A stretch of 64,000 nt of DNA, taken from positions 124,001-188,000 of the forward strand of contig NZ_LXLV01000073.1 of the NCBI RefSeq assembly GCF_001757995.1. Direction: 5' to 3'. Below, piece by piece: positions 8,473 through 17,732 of the stretch (positions are counted from its first letter, which is position 1; every line of letters begins with the position of its first letter). The notes under the pieces were generated by a model, which saw only the letters and a program-made list of their open reading frames with translations, searched no databases and was not told the DNA's origin. A program made the position numbers and the translations under genes. Source of the stretch: Bacillus mycoides. Its GTDB lineage: Bacteria > Bacillota > Bacilli > Bacillales > Bacillaceae_G.

Positions 8473-8585
8473 TTATCCAGCCACCTAATTCCTTTGCCCA
8501 TATGTCTTGTTGTATACATTCGCTTTAGTAAGAAACAATCCCTTTTTCTTACTATACCATTATTTATCTAAAAAAACAGAAAAAA

Positions 8586-8605
8586 GGAAACCACTTTGGT
8601 TCCCC
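8586..8605 (-). terminator. Intrinsic terminator after the NiaP-like gene
   Basis: Arms GGAAACCA (8586-8593) and TGGTTCCC (8597-8604) with one G-U pair in the minus-strand RNA, then CCTTTTTTC on the minus strand. It lies about 75 bases after the transporter stop. Confidence 0.75.
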
Positions 8606-8681
8606 TTTTCTTTTATCCCGATTGGTGCGAGCTAATAATTAGTGATTGATGGACAAAACACCCACTGACTAAAATTTCACT

Positions 8682-9881
8682 TTATACTAATTCCCTCTGT
8701 TTCGTTTCTTGACCAAGTATAACTACAGCAAGTGCCCCAATTAAAATTGATCCACAAAAAATCGTAAATATTAGCGATAGTGGAGCTTGTGAAGCAACTA
8801 AATACCCTACTAATAATGGTCCAAGAATACCACCAATACGTCCAAATGCCGCCGCCATTCCTGCACCTGTACCGCGAATAGTTGTTGGATACTGTTCCGG
8901 TGTATAAGCGTATAATGCACCCCAGGCACCTAAATTAAAGAAGGATAGTAACATCCCCGCCACTATTAATGCTGTTAATGAATCCGCAATTCCGAACACA
9001 TAAGCACTACATGCTGTACCAATTAAATACGTAACCAATACAAATTTACGACCAAGACGTTCAATAAACCATGCAGCTGTGAAATATCCTGGAAGTTGAG
9101 CTAAAGTCATAATGAGTACGTACTGAAAACTTTTTATTAAACTAAAGCCTTTCAGTACCATTACACTAGGTAACCAAAGGAACATTCCATAATAGGAAAA
9201 GACAACACAAAACCATAGAATCCATAACATAATTGTTGCTTTACGATATTCTCCAGACCAAACCGATTTTATATTTTCAATAACAGATGGCCTTTTTTCA
9301 ACCTTTTGGAACCTTGGAGAATCGGGTAAATTCCATCTTAAATATAAAGCATATAACGCTGGAACTGCACTTAATACCATAGCAACTTCCCAACCGTATT
9401 TAGGAATAACAAAATATGAGATAAGAGCTGCGATTAACCAACCACCAGCCCAAAAGCTTTCTAATAGTACAACTATTTTCCCACGTTCGTGCGCTTCAAC
9501 ACTCTCCGATACAAGGGTAGATGCAACTGGAAGTTCCCCGCCAAGTCCCATACCAATTAAAAAACGTAAAACGAGGAACATCGCGAGTGTCGTCGTTAAA
9601 GCCGTTAAGCCACTACCAATAGAAAATAGTAATAATGTAATAATAAAGACCGATTTCCGTCCTATTTTATCTGATAGTATCCCAAAAACGAGCGCCCCTA
9701 CAGCCATACCAATTGAGTTAATACTACCTATCCAACCCATCTCTTGAGTACTTAATCCCCACTCTTTTTGCAACGCCACTATTACAAATGAAAGCATTCC
9801 AACATCCATTGCGTCAAATAGCCAGCCAAGCCCTGCTATACCAAGTAGCTTTCGCTTTGAAATTTCTTTTACCTTGCTCAC
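8682..9881 (-). CDS. MFS transporter, NiaP/YceI-like (probable niacin uptake)
   Basis: Twelve-helix major facilitator protein of 399 residues in the sugar/metabolite:H+ symporter group. Motifs: GLGWLFDAMDVGMLSFV in helix 1, GILSDKIGRKSVF after helix 2, LRFLIGMGLGGELPV in helix 4, and ERLGRKFVL after helix 8. General pattern and length resemble Bacillus NiaP (YceI), a nicotinate carrier, although substrate cannot be proven from sequence. Start is GTG at 9881 with a perfect AAGGAGG seven bases upstream. Two short palindromes lie between the putative promoter and this ribosome binding site, consistent with a repressor such as NiaR. Confidence 0.8.
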   Translation of the reverse strand: MSKVKEISKRKLLGIAGLGWLFDAMDVGMLSFVIVALQKEWGLSTQEMGWIGSINSIGMAVGALVFGILSDKIGRKSVFIITLLLFSIGSGLTALTTTLAMFLVLRFLIGMGLGGELPVASTLVSESVEAHERGKIVVLLESFWAGGWLIAALISYFVIPKYGWEVAMVLSAVPALYALYLRWNLPDSPRFQKVEKRPSVIENIKSVWSGEYRKATIMLWILWFCVVFSYYGMFLWLPSVMVLKGFSLIKSFQYVLIMTLAQLPGYFTAAWFIERLGRKFVLVTYLIGTACSAYVFGIADSLTALIVAGMLLSFFNLGAWGALYAYTPEQYPTTIRGTGAGMAAAFGRIGGILGPLLVGYLVASQAPLSLIFTIFCGSILIGALAVVILGQETKQRELV

Positions 9882-9895
9882 AAGAAGTCCTCCTT

Positions 9896-9929
9896 ACACA
9901 GGTGTCTTTACACATCATTTTACATGTGT
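9896..9929 (-). promoter_or_regulatory. Palindromic operator candidate before the NiaP-like gene
   Basis: ACACAGGTGT (9896-9905) abuts the ribosome binding site, and ACACAT (9910-9915) pairs with ATGTGT (9924-9929) across eight bases. All repeat the ACAC/GTGT theme. A TATACAAT-like -10 lies further upstream on the minus strand, so binding here would block early transcription. NiaR is the obvious candidate; its exact consensus was not checked. Confidence 0.45.
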
Positions 9930-10020
9930 GTATTGTATAAGTAAAATACTTTCGTATAAAAAATTCTCCTTCATCATTCCCAAAAAATAAAATGTTTATC
10001 AAAAATGAACAAATAAAAAA

Positions 10021-10040
10021 AGTAGCGATATCCCGCTACT
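10021..10040 (-). terminator. Terminator overlapping the stop codon of the TagA-like gene
   Basis: Stem AGTAGCG (10021-10027) and CGCTACT (10034-10040), flanked by A-run and T-run, so it can work in both directions. The TAG stop (10036-10038) lies inside the stem. Confidence 0.8.
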
Positions 10041-10776
10041 TTTTTGAACGCATTACTTCTTTTAAAAACTCAGCTAGTACTAACTGACGACGCCAGCGTG
10101 TTGGATTACTACATAATCTGTAAAACCACTCTAAGTTAATAGCTTGAATCCATTTTGGCGCACGTTTTACCTCTCCGGCCCACACATCCAAACTACCGCC
10201 TACTCCAACAGCCATTTTCGTTTCTAAACGATGCTTATTGTTTTGGATAAAGTTTTCTTGTCTTGGGAAGCCAAGCGCAACAAGTAATAGATCTGGTTTT
10301 GCTTCTTGAATACGAGAAACAATATTCTCTTCTTCTTCTTGTTTAAAATATCCATCTTGTATACCCACGATAGATGCAGCTGAATATGTCTTCGTTAAAT
10401 GATCAGCCGCGGCTTGTACAACATGTGGTTTTGCACCTAATAAGAAAACAGATACTGATTTATTCTCTTCTGATAACTTTGCAAATAAATTACACATTAA
10501 GTCAAAACCTGCCACACGCTCTTTTAACGGTGTACCAAGCATACCGCTTGCTTTAACAACCCCGATACCATCGGGTGTAATTAAATCTGTATTTAATAAT
10601 GTTTTATGGAATTTTTCATCCTTTTTTGCGCACATAACAATTTCAGGATTCGCTGTTACTACCTGAAAAGTATGAGTTTGCTCTAATTCTAGTTGCTTCT
10701 TTAAATGCTGGATCGTTTCATCCATTGTCATTGTAGAGAAAGGAACACCTAGAATATCAACCGTTTGTACTGACAT
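10036..10776 (-). CDS. WecG/TagA/CpsF family glycosyltransferase
   Basis: GT26-family enzyme of 246 residues that transfers a sugar to a lipid-linked primer on the cytosolic face of the membrane; TagA, the characterised member, adds ManNAc to undecaprenyl-PP-GlcNAc. Family landmarks are TANPEIVMCAKKD (residue 40), LITPDGIGVVKASG with the essential Asp, VFLLGAKPHV, LLVALGFPRQENFI, and GVGGSLDVWAGEVKRAPKW. The C-terminal EWFYRLCSNPTRWRRQ is the membrane-binding appendage. It is the last gene of a three-gene polysaccharide set, 21 bases after a GT4 gene. Whether it makes teichoic acid linkage or another glycan is open. Confidence 0.9.
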   Translation of the reverse strand: MSVQTVDILGVPFSTMTMDETIQHLKKQLELEQTHTFQVVTANPEIVMCAKKDEKFHKTLLNTDLITPDGIGVVKASGMLGTPLKERVAGFDLMCNLFAKLSEENKSVSVFLLGAKPHVVQAAADHLTKTYSAASIVGIQDGYFKQEEEENIVSRIQEAKPDLLLVALGFPRQENFIQNNKHRLETKMAVGVGGSLDVWAGEVKRAPKWIQAINLEWFYRLCSNPTRWRRQLVLAEFLKEVMRSKK

Positions 10777-10797
10777 ATTTAACTATCCTCTCTATCA

Positions 10798-11907
10798 TTA
10801 AAGGTTTTTCGCTATTAATTGCTTATATGTTTCTTTCGTATCTTCATATAATTTTTGAAGTGAGAAGTTCATAGTAGCATGCTCATAAATATGCTTGCCC
10901 ATTACTGATAACTCTCCAGTTTTCCACTTGTCATACGCCTCTTCTAATGCCGATGCCAATGCCTTGCCATCACCAGTTGGTACAATCCATCCATAAGTTT
11001 CATCTGCAATTAACGGTTCGATTTCTCCTGCTCTAGTCACAATTGATGGTACACGTTGATTTGCCGCTTCTAATAAAACTAATGGAAATCCTTCGCTATG
11101 GGAAGTTAACAAATTGATATGTGATGAAGCAAATAATTGTTTCACATCTTGACGATGCCCTAAAAATTCAACTTTATCATTAATCCCTTTTTCAGTAGCT
11201 AATGCCTTTAATTCTCCTTCTAACGGCCCATCACCAACTAATAACACTTTAATTTTTTCCAATTTCGTTTGTTGTAACGCATCGAATAAAACTTCATGTC
11301 CTTTAACAGGATGCAGACGCGCTACTTGGATTGCCGTAAACACATCTTCGTCAATATTAAACATTTCCTTTTTATTATAGCCATCTGCTTTTTCCTGATC
11401 ATATTCAATCCCGTTATAAATAACATGCATCTTTTCATTTGAAATACCTAATGCCGCTAAGCTTTTTTTCAACCTATTCGTTACAACAAAAAATAAATCT
11501 ATATTTTTTAAAGCTTTCAAATTTAACTTAGTGAAAATCCAGCCTTTTAAGCCTTGTTTAGTAAAGTCTTGAAATGGATCACTATGAATTGTCGTTACCC
11601 ATTTTGCCGCGAATTTCTTCTTCATTAGAGAAACAAAGAAATTCGCCCTAGGACCGTGTGTATGAACTACATCAAATTTTTCTTTATTAATGAATTCACT
11701 TATGTTTTTTAAAATGGATAAATCATAGCGAGATTTTTGTGAAAACACATGAACTTTTATCCCTAGCTCTCTTGCTTCTTTCGCAACAATTCCATCTTCA
11801 AATACTGCTAATTCTACTTCACCATCCGGAAACTGATCGAGCAGTGAAATAATATGTGTTTTTCCTCCACCATCTTCTGCTCCTGCATTCATATGCAATA
11901 TCCTCAT
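10798..11907 (-). CDS. GT4 family glycosyltransferase
   Basis: Cytosolic GT-B fold transferase of 369 residues. The N-terminal domain starts MRILHMNAGAEDGGGKTHI with the glycine-rich acceptor loop; VVHTHGPRANFF lies near residue 80. The C-terminal nucleotide-sugar domain has VARLHPVKGHEVLFDAL and the EX7E region SHSEGFPLVLLEAANQR (about 270-290), where the two Glu contact the sugar nucleotide. Start ATG at 11907 has AGGAGG upstream. It lies between the polymerase-like gene and the TagA-like gene in one direction, implying a joint role in surface polysaccharide assembly. Donor and acceptor are unknown. Confidence 0.9.
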   Translation of the reverse strand: MRILHMNAGAEDGGGKTHIISLLDQFPDGEVELAVFEDGIVAKEARELGIKVHVFSQKSRYDLSILKNISEFINKEKFDVVHTHGPRANFFVSLMKKKFAAKWVTTIHSDPFQDFTKQGLKGWIFTKLNLKALKNIDLFFVVTNRLKKSLAALGISNEKMHVIYNGIEYDQEKADGYNKKEMFNIDEDVFTAIQVARLHPVKGHEVLFDALQQTKLEKIKVLLVGDGPLEGELKALATEKGINDKVEFLGHRQDVKQLFASSHINLLTSHSEGFPLVLLEAANQRVPSIVTRAGEIEPLIADETYGWIVPTGDGKALASALEEAYDKWKTGELSVMGKHIYEHATMNFSLQKLYEDTKETYKQLIAKNL

Positions 11908-11969
11908 ATTTTTTCCTCCTTTAAATCCTCGCTACATTTCCATCTATCTATATTTTACTGTACTAAAAA

Positions 11970-11997
11970 ATAAAAGCTAACAAAAGTTAGCTTTTAT
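11970..11997 (-). terminator. Terminator after the polymerase-like gene
   Basis: Perfect 12-bp stem built around AAAAGCTAAC (11972-11981), loop AAAA, and GTTAGCTTTT (11986-11995), then T-rich sequence on the minus strand. It separates the polymerase-like gene from the GT4 gene. Confidence 0.85.
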
Positions 11998-12002
11998 TTT
12001 TA

Positions 12003-13475
12003 TCATTCAATTTCTAGATCTACGATTAGATAAGCTAACACCACTACAAAGTAAATCCCGACTCCTGGTGCTGTCAAAATATGTCCTGCAATATATGCAA
12101 TACCTAATGCTAATAATAAGCTTGCTGTAATCATTCCATATTTCACATTAAATATTTCCTTAAATCTTGTAACAAATGCTAGTAGGATTCTTAAGCCGTA
12201 ATAAATAAATGGAATCATCATTAACGCAAAACCAATAATTCCGAAATCATAAAACCAATCATGGAAGTCCATTTCGATTAGCTTCGGATCTGGCTCTTTT
12301 TGTTCATTATACTTAAAGTTACCTGCATAACCCATTCCTAATAACTTTTGTGACATTGGCGCTTCTTTAAAGAACTGCTTATGTCTTTCTTCATATACTT
12401 GACGTCCACTGAAAATAAGATTCTCTTGATTTTCTTTCTTTTGCTCTTTCTCAAGCTCTTTCTTAACTTCCGCTTCTACCTTCGCCTTTTCTTCTGGCTT
12501 CTCAACTTTATGATGCTTTTCTTCTTTTTCTTTAATTTCTTTTTCTTTTTTTATTTTCTCTTCAATTTCTTTTTCTTTTTGATCTTGCTGTGCTACATTT
12601 TGTTCTGATAAATAGTTATTATGAATACCCATATTTTGTGCTAATGGCGTCATTTTAAACGTTCCGACAACACCAGCTAATAGGACAATAGCAATTAATC
12701 CATTAAGTACAAGAGACTTTTTGTTCGGATTTTTTCTATCAAATAATAATTGTAGTACAATAATCCCGATTGCTGCCGCTAACGTAGCACCAATTGAGCC
12801 CATTCCTACTTTCGTACCAACTTGAATTAAAGAGTAAATCATTAACAGCGATGGAATCCAATATAAAACGTGTTTCACGCTCTTTGTTTTTTGAATAGAA
12901 TATAGTACTACAATAGGGAAAATAATAGCTAAGATTGACCCTAGTTCATTACCTGCATAGAACCACCCTCGGGAACCAACTTTCATCCATTGATAACTAC
13001 CAAAGTCTGTAGATGTCGAAATAGAAATAACCATAATAGCGTTAATGATTAATGTAGAATATACAATGCTATTTCTGACTTTATCACTAATATTTACTGT
13101 CTTTTTCAATGATTTTAAAGCTAAAATGTATGACGCTAGCATAATATATATATATAATGCCTTCGCAACAAACTTAACTTCTTCACTAAGTACAATAGGA
13201 TTCTTAACTAGTTTATTATTAATAAATCCTAGACCTAAAACTACTGCTAATAATATTAAGTAAATTAAAAACTTCCTATTTTCCTTCTCTTTTGCCTGAA
13301 TTAAAATGTAAATACCACCAACAGCCATAATAAGAAATCTGACCAAAATTCCAACAGTGGCATTTGACTTTAATAAAATGATGCTAAGAGACGTTAATAA
13401 ATCTAAAACAGGCTGTAAAATAATAAAAAAGAGCAAAAAATGCTCAAATCTAACCCTAGCTTGATTTGCTAACAT
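12003..13475 (-). CDS. O-antigen ligase / Wzy-like polysaccharide membrane protein
   Basis: Membrane protein of 490 residues with about 11-12 hydrophobic segments and one long outside loop, as in O-antigen ligases and Wzy polymerases. The loop (residues about 295-375) contains a highly charged Lys/Glu stretch (about 300-352) that should be helical, followed by the conserved-looking IFSGRQVYEERHKQFF and LLGMGYAG, typical of this family around the active site. GSRGWFYAGNELGSILAI lies near residue 168. The upstream ATG at 13493 lacks a ribosome binding site, while TATGGAGG precedes the ATG at 13475. Probable function: joining or polymerising the glycan made by the two downstream enzymes. Confidence 0.82.
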   Translation of the reverse strand: MLANQARVRFEHFLLFFIILQPVLDLLTSLSIILLKSNATVGILVRFLIMAVGGIYILIQAKEKENRKFLIYLILLAVVLGLGFINNKLVKNPIVLSEEVKFVAKALYIYIMLASYILALKSLKKTVNISDKVRNSIVYSTLIINAIMVISISTSTDFGSYQWMKVGSRGWFYAGNELGSILAIIFPIVVLYSIQKTKSVKHVLYWIPSLLMIYSLIQVGTKVGMGSIGATLAAAIGIIVLQLLFDRKNPNKKSLVLNGLIAIVLLAGVVGTFKMTPLAQNMGIHNNYLSEQNVAQQDQKEKEIEEKIKKEKEIKEKEEKHHKVEKPEEKAKVEAEVKKELEKEQKKENQENLIFSGRQVYEERHKQFFKEAPMSQKLLGMGYAGNFKYNEQKEPDPKLIEMDFHDWFYDFGIIGFALMMIPFIYYGLRILLAFVTRFKEIFNVKYGMITASLLLALGIAYIAGHILTAPGVGIYFVVVLAYLIVDLEIE

Positions 13476-13971
13476 TCCAAGACCTCCATACAAAATCTTT
13501 ACATTATCTTTTAATCATAGTTTTATACTGTTTAAACACACCTAGCAATTATAACATAACTCATATTTAAATTGAGAACTATTTTTCATGCCGAAACTAG
13601 TCAAATCCAGCATTATTAGTAACCGAAAACATTGTCCTTTAGCTATCCTTCCCTATCCCTATAAAAACTATCTAACACATATGCACTTATTTTCGACAGC
13701 ACAAAAATATTTTTTTATCATTTTATACAGATGTACAAAACGGACTTCTCCTATTGTACCATCCCTCCAACTAAGCTACATCAAAAAAACTATGCAATGA
13801 ATCTTCCCGTACTTTTTTGCTTTACTTCATTGCTACTTATCAAGCATTTTCAAACGCTTTCTTTAGCTATTTCATCCATTTTTCTACATGTAACGAAAAG
13901 TAATTGTTATTTCCAAAACTTTAGTGTATATTTTTTCTCTGGAACATCTTTAAGAGGAAGGAATTAAAGCC
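13476..13971. other. Intergenic region without recognised gene
   Basis: This 496-base AT-rich gap between divergent genes contains two short plus-strand open frames (13588-13800 and 13731-13967), which have no ribosome binding site and no family resemblance. Only promoter-like AT-rich sequence and the ribosome binding site AGAGGAAGGA before the next gene are seen. Confidence 0.6.
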
Positions 13972-14604
13972 ATGTTATTAATCGATATATTTACGTTTCT
14001 TGGCATTATCGCCGCTGCCATTTCTGGTACATTAGTTGGTTTGAAAAAAGATCTAGATTTATTTGGTGTCCTTTGTTTAGCTGTAGCTACTGCGCTCGGC
14101 GGCGGTATTATTCGTGATATTATGATTGGTAACCTGCCTCCTGTCGCATTTGTAAAACCCATTTACTTTTTCGTAAGTGTACTATCAGCATTATTCACAT
14201 GTATGTTTTTTGAGCGTATTAATAAACTTCAAGTTGTTATTATGCTTTCTGATGCGGTTGGTTTAGGTGTATTTACAGCTATTGGTGCAAATGCAGCGAT
14301 GTCACATCACGTTGACGCCTCGTTTTTAGTCGTTTCAATGGGAGTTATTACAGGTATTGGGGGCGGTATTTTACGTGACATTTGTGCTCAAGATATCCCG
14401 TATGTATTCCGAAAAGAGATATATGCAATTGCTTCTATTTTAGGAGCAGTTAGTTTCTTAATTACACATGCAATAGGGGCACACGTATTAGCTTTCTATG
14501 TTTGTTTATTAATAACATTCGTTATTCGTGTAGTCACCGTAATATATAATGTACATTTCCCAGTTTTCTTTAAAACACATGCAAAAATTAATAAAGGCCA
14601 TTAA
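13972..14604 (+). CDS. TRIC cation channel family protein (UPF0126)
   Basis: Integral membrane protein of 210 residues with seven hydrophobic segments arranged as two repeats. Each repeat carries the glycine signature: ATALGGGIIRDIMIGNLPP (about 37-55) and GVITGIGGGILRDICAQDIP (about 122-141). Bacterial members of this family form trimeric potassium-permeable channels related to animal TRIC proteins. AGAGGAAGGA precedes the ATG. It is monocistronic with a terminator over its stop codon. Family and topology are firm; the physiological ion and role are inferred from structural work on relatives. Confidence 0.9.
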   Translation: MLLIDIFTFLGIIAAAISGTLVGLKKDLDLFGVLCLAVATALGGGIIRDIMIGNLPPVAFVKPIYFFVSVLSALFTCMFFERINKLQVVIMLSDAVGLGVFTAIGANAAMSHHVDASFLVVSMGVITGIGGGILRDICAQDIPYVFRKEIYAIASILGAVSFLITHAIGAHVLAFYVCLLITFVIRVVTVIYNVHFPVFFKTHAKINKGH

Positions 14605-14631
14605 GAGAATTCTACATAGAATTCTCTTAAT
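14600..14631 (+). terminator. Terminator after the TRIC-family gene
   Basis: 14-bp stem TTAAGAGAATTCTA (14601-14614) and its complement (14617-14630) around a CA centre. The TAA stop lies in the left arm. Confidence 0.75.
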
Positions 14632-14734
14632 TTATATACAATTCCACATACTATAGAGTAATTGTATATAAAAATATATAATTACATTAGAACAAAAAAT
14701 GAAAACGTTTTATAAACAGGGGGAAGAATGATGC

Positions 14735-16027
14735 TTGGGGTTTTTAAAAAAAAATAAAACAAACACCAGTATAATTGAATTAAGCAAAGGCCAACAAATC
14801 ATCTTTAACGTGCCTGCTAATTCTGAACTAAAAACTCAAATGGATATGCTACATATTTCAAAGGAAGATTTACAAATTGTTAAAGTATTACAGCCATTTA
14901 TTTATGAGGAAATAGATTGGATAACAGAGAAATTCTACACCAACATCACAAAACAACCTAATTTAATTGCTGTTATTGAACGCTACAGCTCTATCCCCAA
15001 ATTAAAACAAACTTTAAAGACACATATTAAAGAATTGTTCAGCGGGAATATGAATGAAGATTTTATTGAACAACGTGTTAGAATTGCAAAAAGGCACGTA
15101 CAAATTGGTTTACATAGAAAATGGTATACTGCTGCGTATCAAGAATTATTCCGCTCCGTCATGAAGATTTTGCAAACGAAAATTTCAACGATAGACGATT
15201 TTTCTCATTCTATAAACGTAATAAATAAATTATTCGCATTAGAACAAGAACTTGTTATTGCAGCTTATGAATCCGAATATGAAAGAATCCAAAAAGAACA
15301 TGAAAAAGAAAAAGAACTGACAGCTATGACGATTACACATATCGCAACAGAACTAGCGGCAGTATCTGAAAAAACAAGCTCTTCTATTCAACAGTTAACA
15401 TCTAAATCGGAGAGTATCGTAGGAATTGCAAAAACAGGTACATCATTAGCTACGACATCAGAAGAAAAGGCCAATAAAGGAAAAGAACAATTAAATCTGC
15501 AAAACAAACGAATGGAAAGCATCCAAACGAATATGGAAACTATCATTACTGATACTCGTGAACTTCTTGATATTTCTAACAAAATTAACGAAATCATTGA
15601 TATTGTAAAATCAATCGCCGAGCAAACAAATTTACTAGCATTAAATGCTGCTATTGAATCTGCACATGCTGGCGAATTTGGTAAAGGTTTTTCAGTCGTA
15701 GCGGGAGAAATCCGAAAGTTATCAGAGCAAACGAAAGAATCAATTTCCAACGTTACAAAACTCGTTGAAAAAACTAATGAACAAATTATACACGTCTCTT
15801 CTTCCGTGGAACAAATAAGCTCTCTCGTATCTGAAGGGACAGATAGTATGCATGCGACAGATCAATATTTCCAAGAAATCGTAAAAGATATGTCTAACTC
15901 TAAAGAACAAAATAAAAAAATTGAAAATGAATTAGAAACTATCTCACAAGTAATGAAGAGTATTCAAGACGATTCCTCGAAAATGGCCTTAACGGCGGAT
16001 AATTTACAACTAGAACTAAACCGATAA
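14735..16027 (+). CDS. hemAT: HemAT-like globin-coupled aerotaxis/methyl-accepting protein
   Basis: Soluble oxygen sensor of 430 residues that feeds the CheA pathway. A globin-coupled sensor domain (about 25-185) has the expected proximal histidine H121 in [14 protein letters not shown] and a distal Tyr Y68. The methyl-accepting signalling domain (about 200-430) has the hairpin tip [20 protein letters not shown] followed by [18 protein letters not shown]. No membrane segment or HAMP is present, as in Bacillus HemAT. The only in-frame start is TTG at 14735, with AGGGGGAAG eight bases before it. Two ATG codons (14728, 14731) with the same ribosome binding site are in another frame that stops after nine codons, displaced by the GGGGTTTTTAAAAAAAAA run. 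Confidence 0.88.
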   Translation: MGFLKKNKTNTSIIELSKGQQIIFNVPANSELKTQMDMLHISKEDLQIVKVLQPFIYEEIDWITEKFYTNITKQPNLIAVIERYSSIPKLKQTLKTHIKELFSGNMNEDFIEQRVRIAKRHVQIGLHRKWYTAAYQELFRSVMKILQTKISTIDDFSHSINVINKLFALEQELVIAAYESEYERIQKEHEKEKELTAMTITHIATELAAVSEKTSSSIQQLTSKSESIVGIAKTGTSLATTSEEKANKGKEQLNLQNKRMESIQTNMETIITDTRELLDISNKINEIIDIVKSIAEQTNLLALNAAIESAHAGEFGKGFSVVAGEIRKLSEQTKESISNVTKLVEKTNEQIIHVSSSVEQISSLVSEGTDSMHATDQYFQEIVKDMSNSKEQNKKIENELETISQVMKSIQDDSSKMALTADNLQLELNR

Positions 16028-16036
16028 GGCGAATCG

Positions 16037-16071
16037 ATACAAAGTGGATATTCTTCATCTCCACTTTGTAT
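16037..16071 (+). terminator. Hairpin after hemAT
   Basis: 12-bp stem ATACAAAGTGGA (16037-16048) and TCCACTTTGTAT (16060-16071) with an 11-base loop. There is no strong T-tract, so termination may be partial; the next hairpin at 16098 may complete it. Confidence 0.55.
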
Positions 16072-16097
16072 TCATCCTCATCATCCATCTACAAAAA

Positions 16098-16120
16098 AAA
16101 GAATCCAAAATGGATTCTTT
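16098..16120. terminator. Bidirectional terminator between hemAT and a membrane glycosyltransferase
   Basis: Stem AAAGAATCCA (16098-16107), loop AAA, TGGATTCTTT (16111-16120), with A-run before and T-run after. It serves both convergent genes and touches the stop codon of the minus-strand gene. Confidence 0.8.
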
Positions 16121-17433
16121 TATTTTCTGAAAAATATCTTTTGGCAATAAAAATAACTCATATAAACACCAAAGCTTTGTAAGATAAACAAAGCTGGCAT
16201 AATAATATTATAATATGCCATATCTACTTGAAAGAGCCTTAACGATACATATCCGGTAATTAATAATACAAACAACATATATCCTTCATTTTGTTGTTTC
16301 TTGATTAGAAAATGTAATAAAGCTATGGCCATAAACAATGTCACCACTATATATATAAGCTTTTCACATTTAAAAATAATAGAATTTATTCCCTCGTCTG
16401 AAAGCTGGTTAATAACTGGTTTTAACAGTTTAAATCTTTCTACTTCCATTTCTTTTAACTCTTGATCAATGTGCTCTTTTACACTTTGATTTTTGGATGT
16501 TTTTTCTTCATTTTGACTTTTTCCAATTAAAACAGATTGAACATAAGTCTGATTAGAAATCGTATACTGTGACATTCCCATCATCTTGATACCATAACTC
16601 ACACCAAAATGAGTACTATAAAATACAATAAGGAATCCTATCATTTTTAATAGTAATTTTTGTTTCGCCCCTGATTGAAATAATTCAATTAACAGCACAT
16701 ATACAGCTATAAAAATAGGTAAAAATAACCCCATTGGGAAAATCATATTGCTAAGCGCAAATAAAATGGCTGAAATTACCCACATATAAGGATGATCTAA
16801 TCCCTTATATAAAAATATGTAACAAGCACAATAAAATAAAAATATTGCGAGTGATTCCGCCGTTAATACAGAACTCATAAATATATTTGGAATATATAAA
16901 GCGTAAAACATTGATGCAATACGACCACACTCTTCTCCAAAGACCCTTGACGCAATGCGATAAATGAAAAATGCAGTTCCTGTACAAAATAAAATATTAA
17001 ATAGTTGTAAAGCGAATACCGTATCACCAAATATACGAATGATGATCGATTCATAAATAATAAAAGGTAACTGTGCTATATTCTCTATATTATTGCCAAC
17101 TGCAATCTGCTTTGCAGACTCATACATAGCTTTCATATCACCTATCATCGGACTGTCTACAAATAGAACTGTAATCAGTCTTGCAACTATAGATATGCTT
17201 ATAAGAAAAATAAGAAATTGCTTATCTGTAAAACGATATTGCAAAATCGATGCTATTAACAAAATAAGAATAATAAAAATCACTAATACGATTGTAATAC
17301 TTGTTGTACTTCCTCCAAAAAATTGCTTACTTGTTTCAAAAGCCGACCAACAACTATAGACAAAAAGTGCGAGCGTCGCACCAATCATTATTTTACTGAA
17401 GAAAGACGAAAAATTTGTTCTTATATGATTCAT
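16120..17433 (-). CDS. Polytopic membrane glycosyltransferase, GT39/GT83-like
   Basis: Protein of 437 residues with about 11 hydrophobic segments. The first outside loop holds DSPMIGDMKAMYESAKQIA (about 90-110), the place of the acidic catalytic motif in PMT/ArnT-type enzymes. YRIASRVFGEECGRIASMFYALYIPNI (about 165) is typical of the family after helix 4. A hydrophilic stretch rich in Glu and Lys (about 310-350) forms a second large loop. Such enzymes use polyprenyl-phosphate sugars outside the membrane. It stands alone, convergent to hemAT, close to other glycan genes. Acceptor unknown; the family call is moderate because catalytic residues are only weakly conserved. Confidence 0.72.
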   Translation of the reverse strand: MNHIRTNFSSFFSKIMIGATLALFVYSCWSAFETSKQFFGGSTTSITIVLVIFIILILLIASILQYRFTDKQFLIFLISISIVARLITVLFVDSPMIGDMKAMYESAKQIAVGNNIENIAQLPFIIYESIIIRIFGDTVFALQLFNILFCTGTAFFIYRIASRVFGEECGRIASMFYALYIPNIFMSSVLTAESLAIFLFYCACYIFLYKGLDHPYMWVISAILFALSNMIFPMGLFLPIFIAVYVLLIELFQSGAKQKLLLKMIGFLIVFYSTHFGVSYGIKMMGMSQYTISNQTYVQSVLIGKSQNEEKTSKNQSVKEHIDQELKEMEVERFKLLKPVINQLSDEGINSIIFKCEKLIYIVVTLFMAIALLHFLIKKQQNEGYMLFVLLITGYVSLRLFQVDMAYYNIIMPALFILQSFGVYMSYFYCQKIFFRK

Positions 17434-17732
17434 ATGTCCATTGCACCTCTACTTCCATTCATAACAAAACGATTCTATCATGAATAGGCACAAGGTTAAT
17501 AGGGAATTTCTATGACAAATACATAGTCATTACTTTTTCACTTGCAATGTAAGCGAATCCTCTTTTACACTACATTTTAGATAAAATAAATTTTCTTTCA
17601 GTTACATGAATACAAATACAGAAGTTTAACTAATCATCTTTTAGAATACACTTTACTTCATTAAGTATCTAATATGAGTACTCCACTTATACATTTCATT
17701 CTGATTGAAAACAGACTATAGGGGCTGAATAT

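Noticed and set aside
12381-12608. Plus-strand frame encoding a Phe/Leu-rich product
   Set aside because: It is the complement of the Lys/Glu-rich stretch of the polymerase-like gene, not a membrane peptide gene.
13588-13967. Two overlapping short plus-strand frames in the gap before the TRIC gene
   Set aside because: No ribosome binding site, no membrane or family pattern, composition like the surrounding intergenic DNA.
14700-14713. TGAAAACGTTTTAT upstream of hemAT as a cre site
   Set aside because: Only 12 of 14 matches, with both mismatches in the last two bases; too weak to list.
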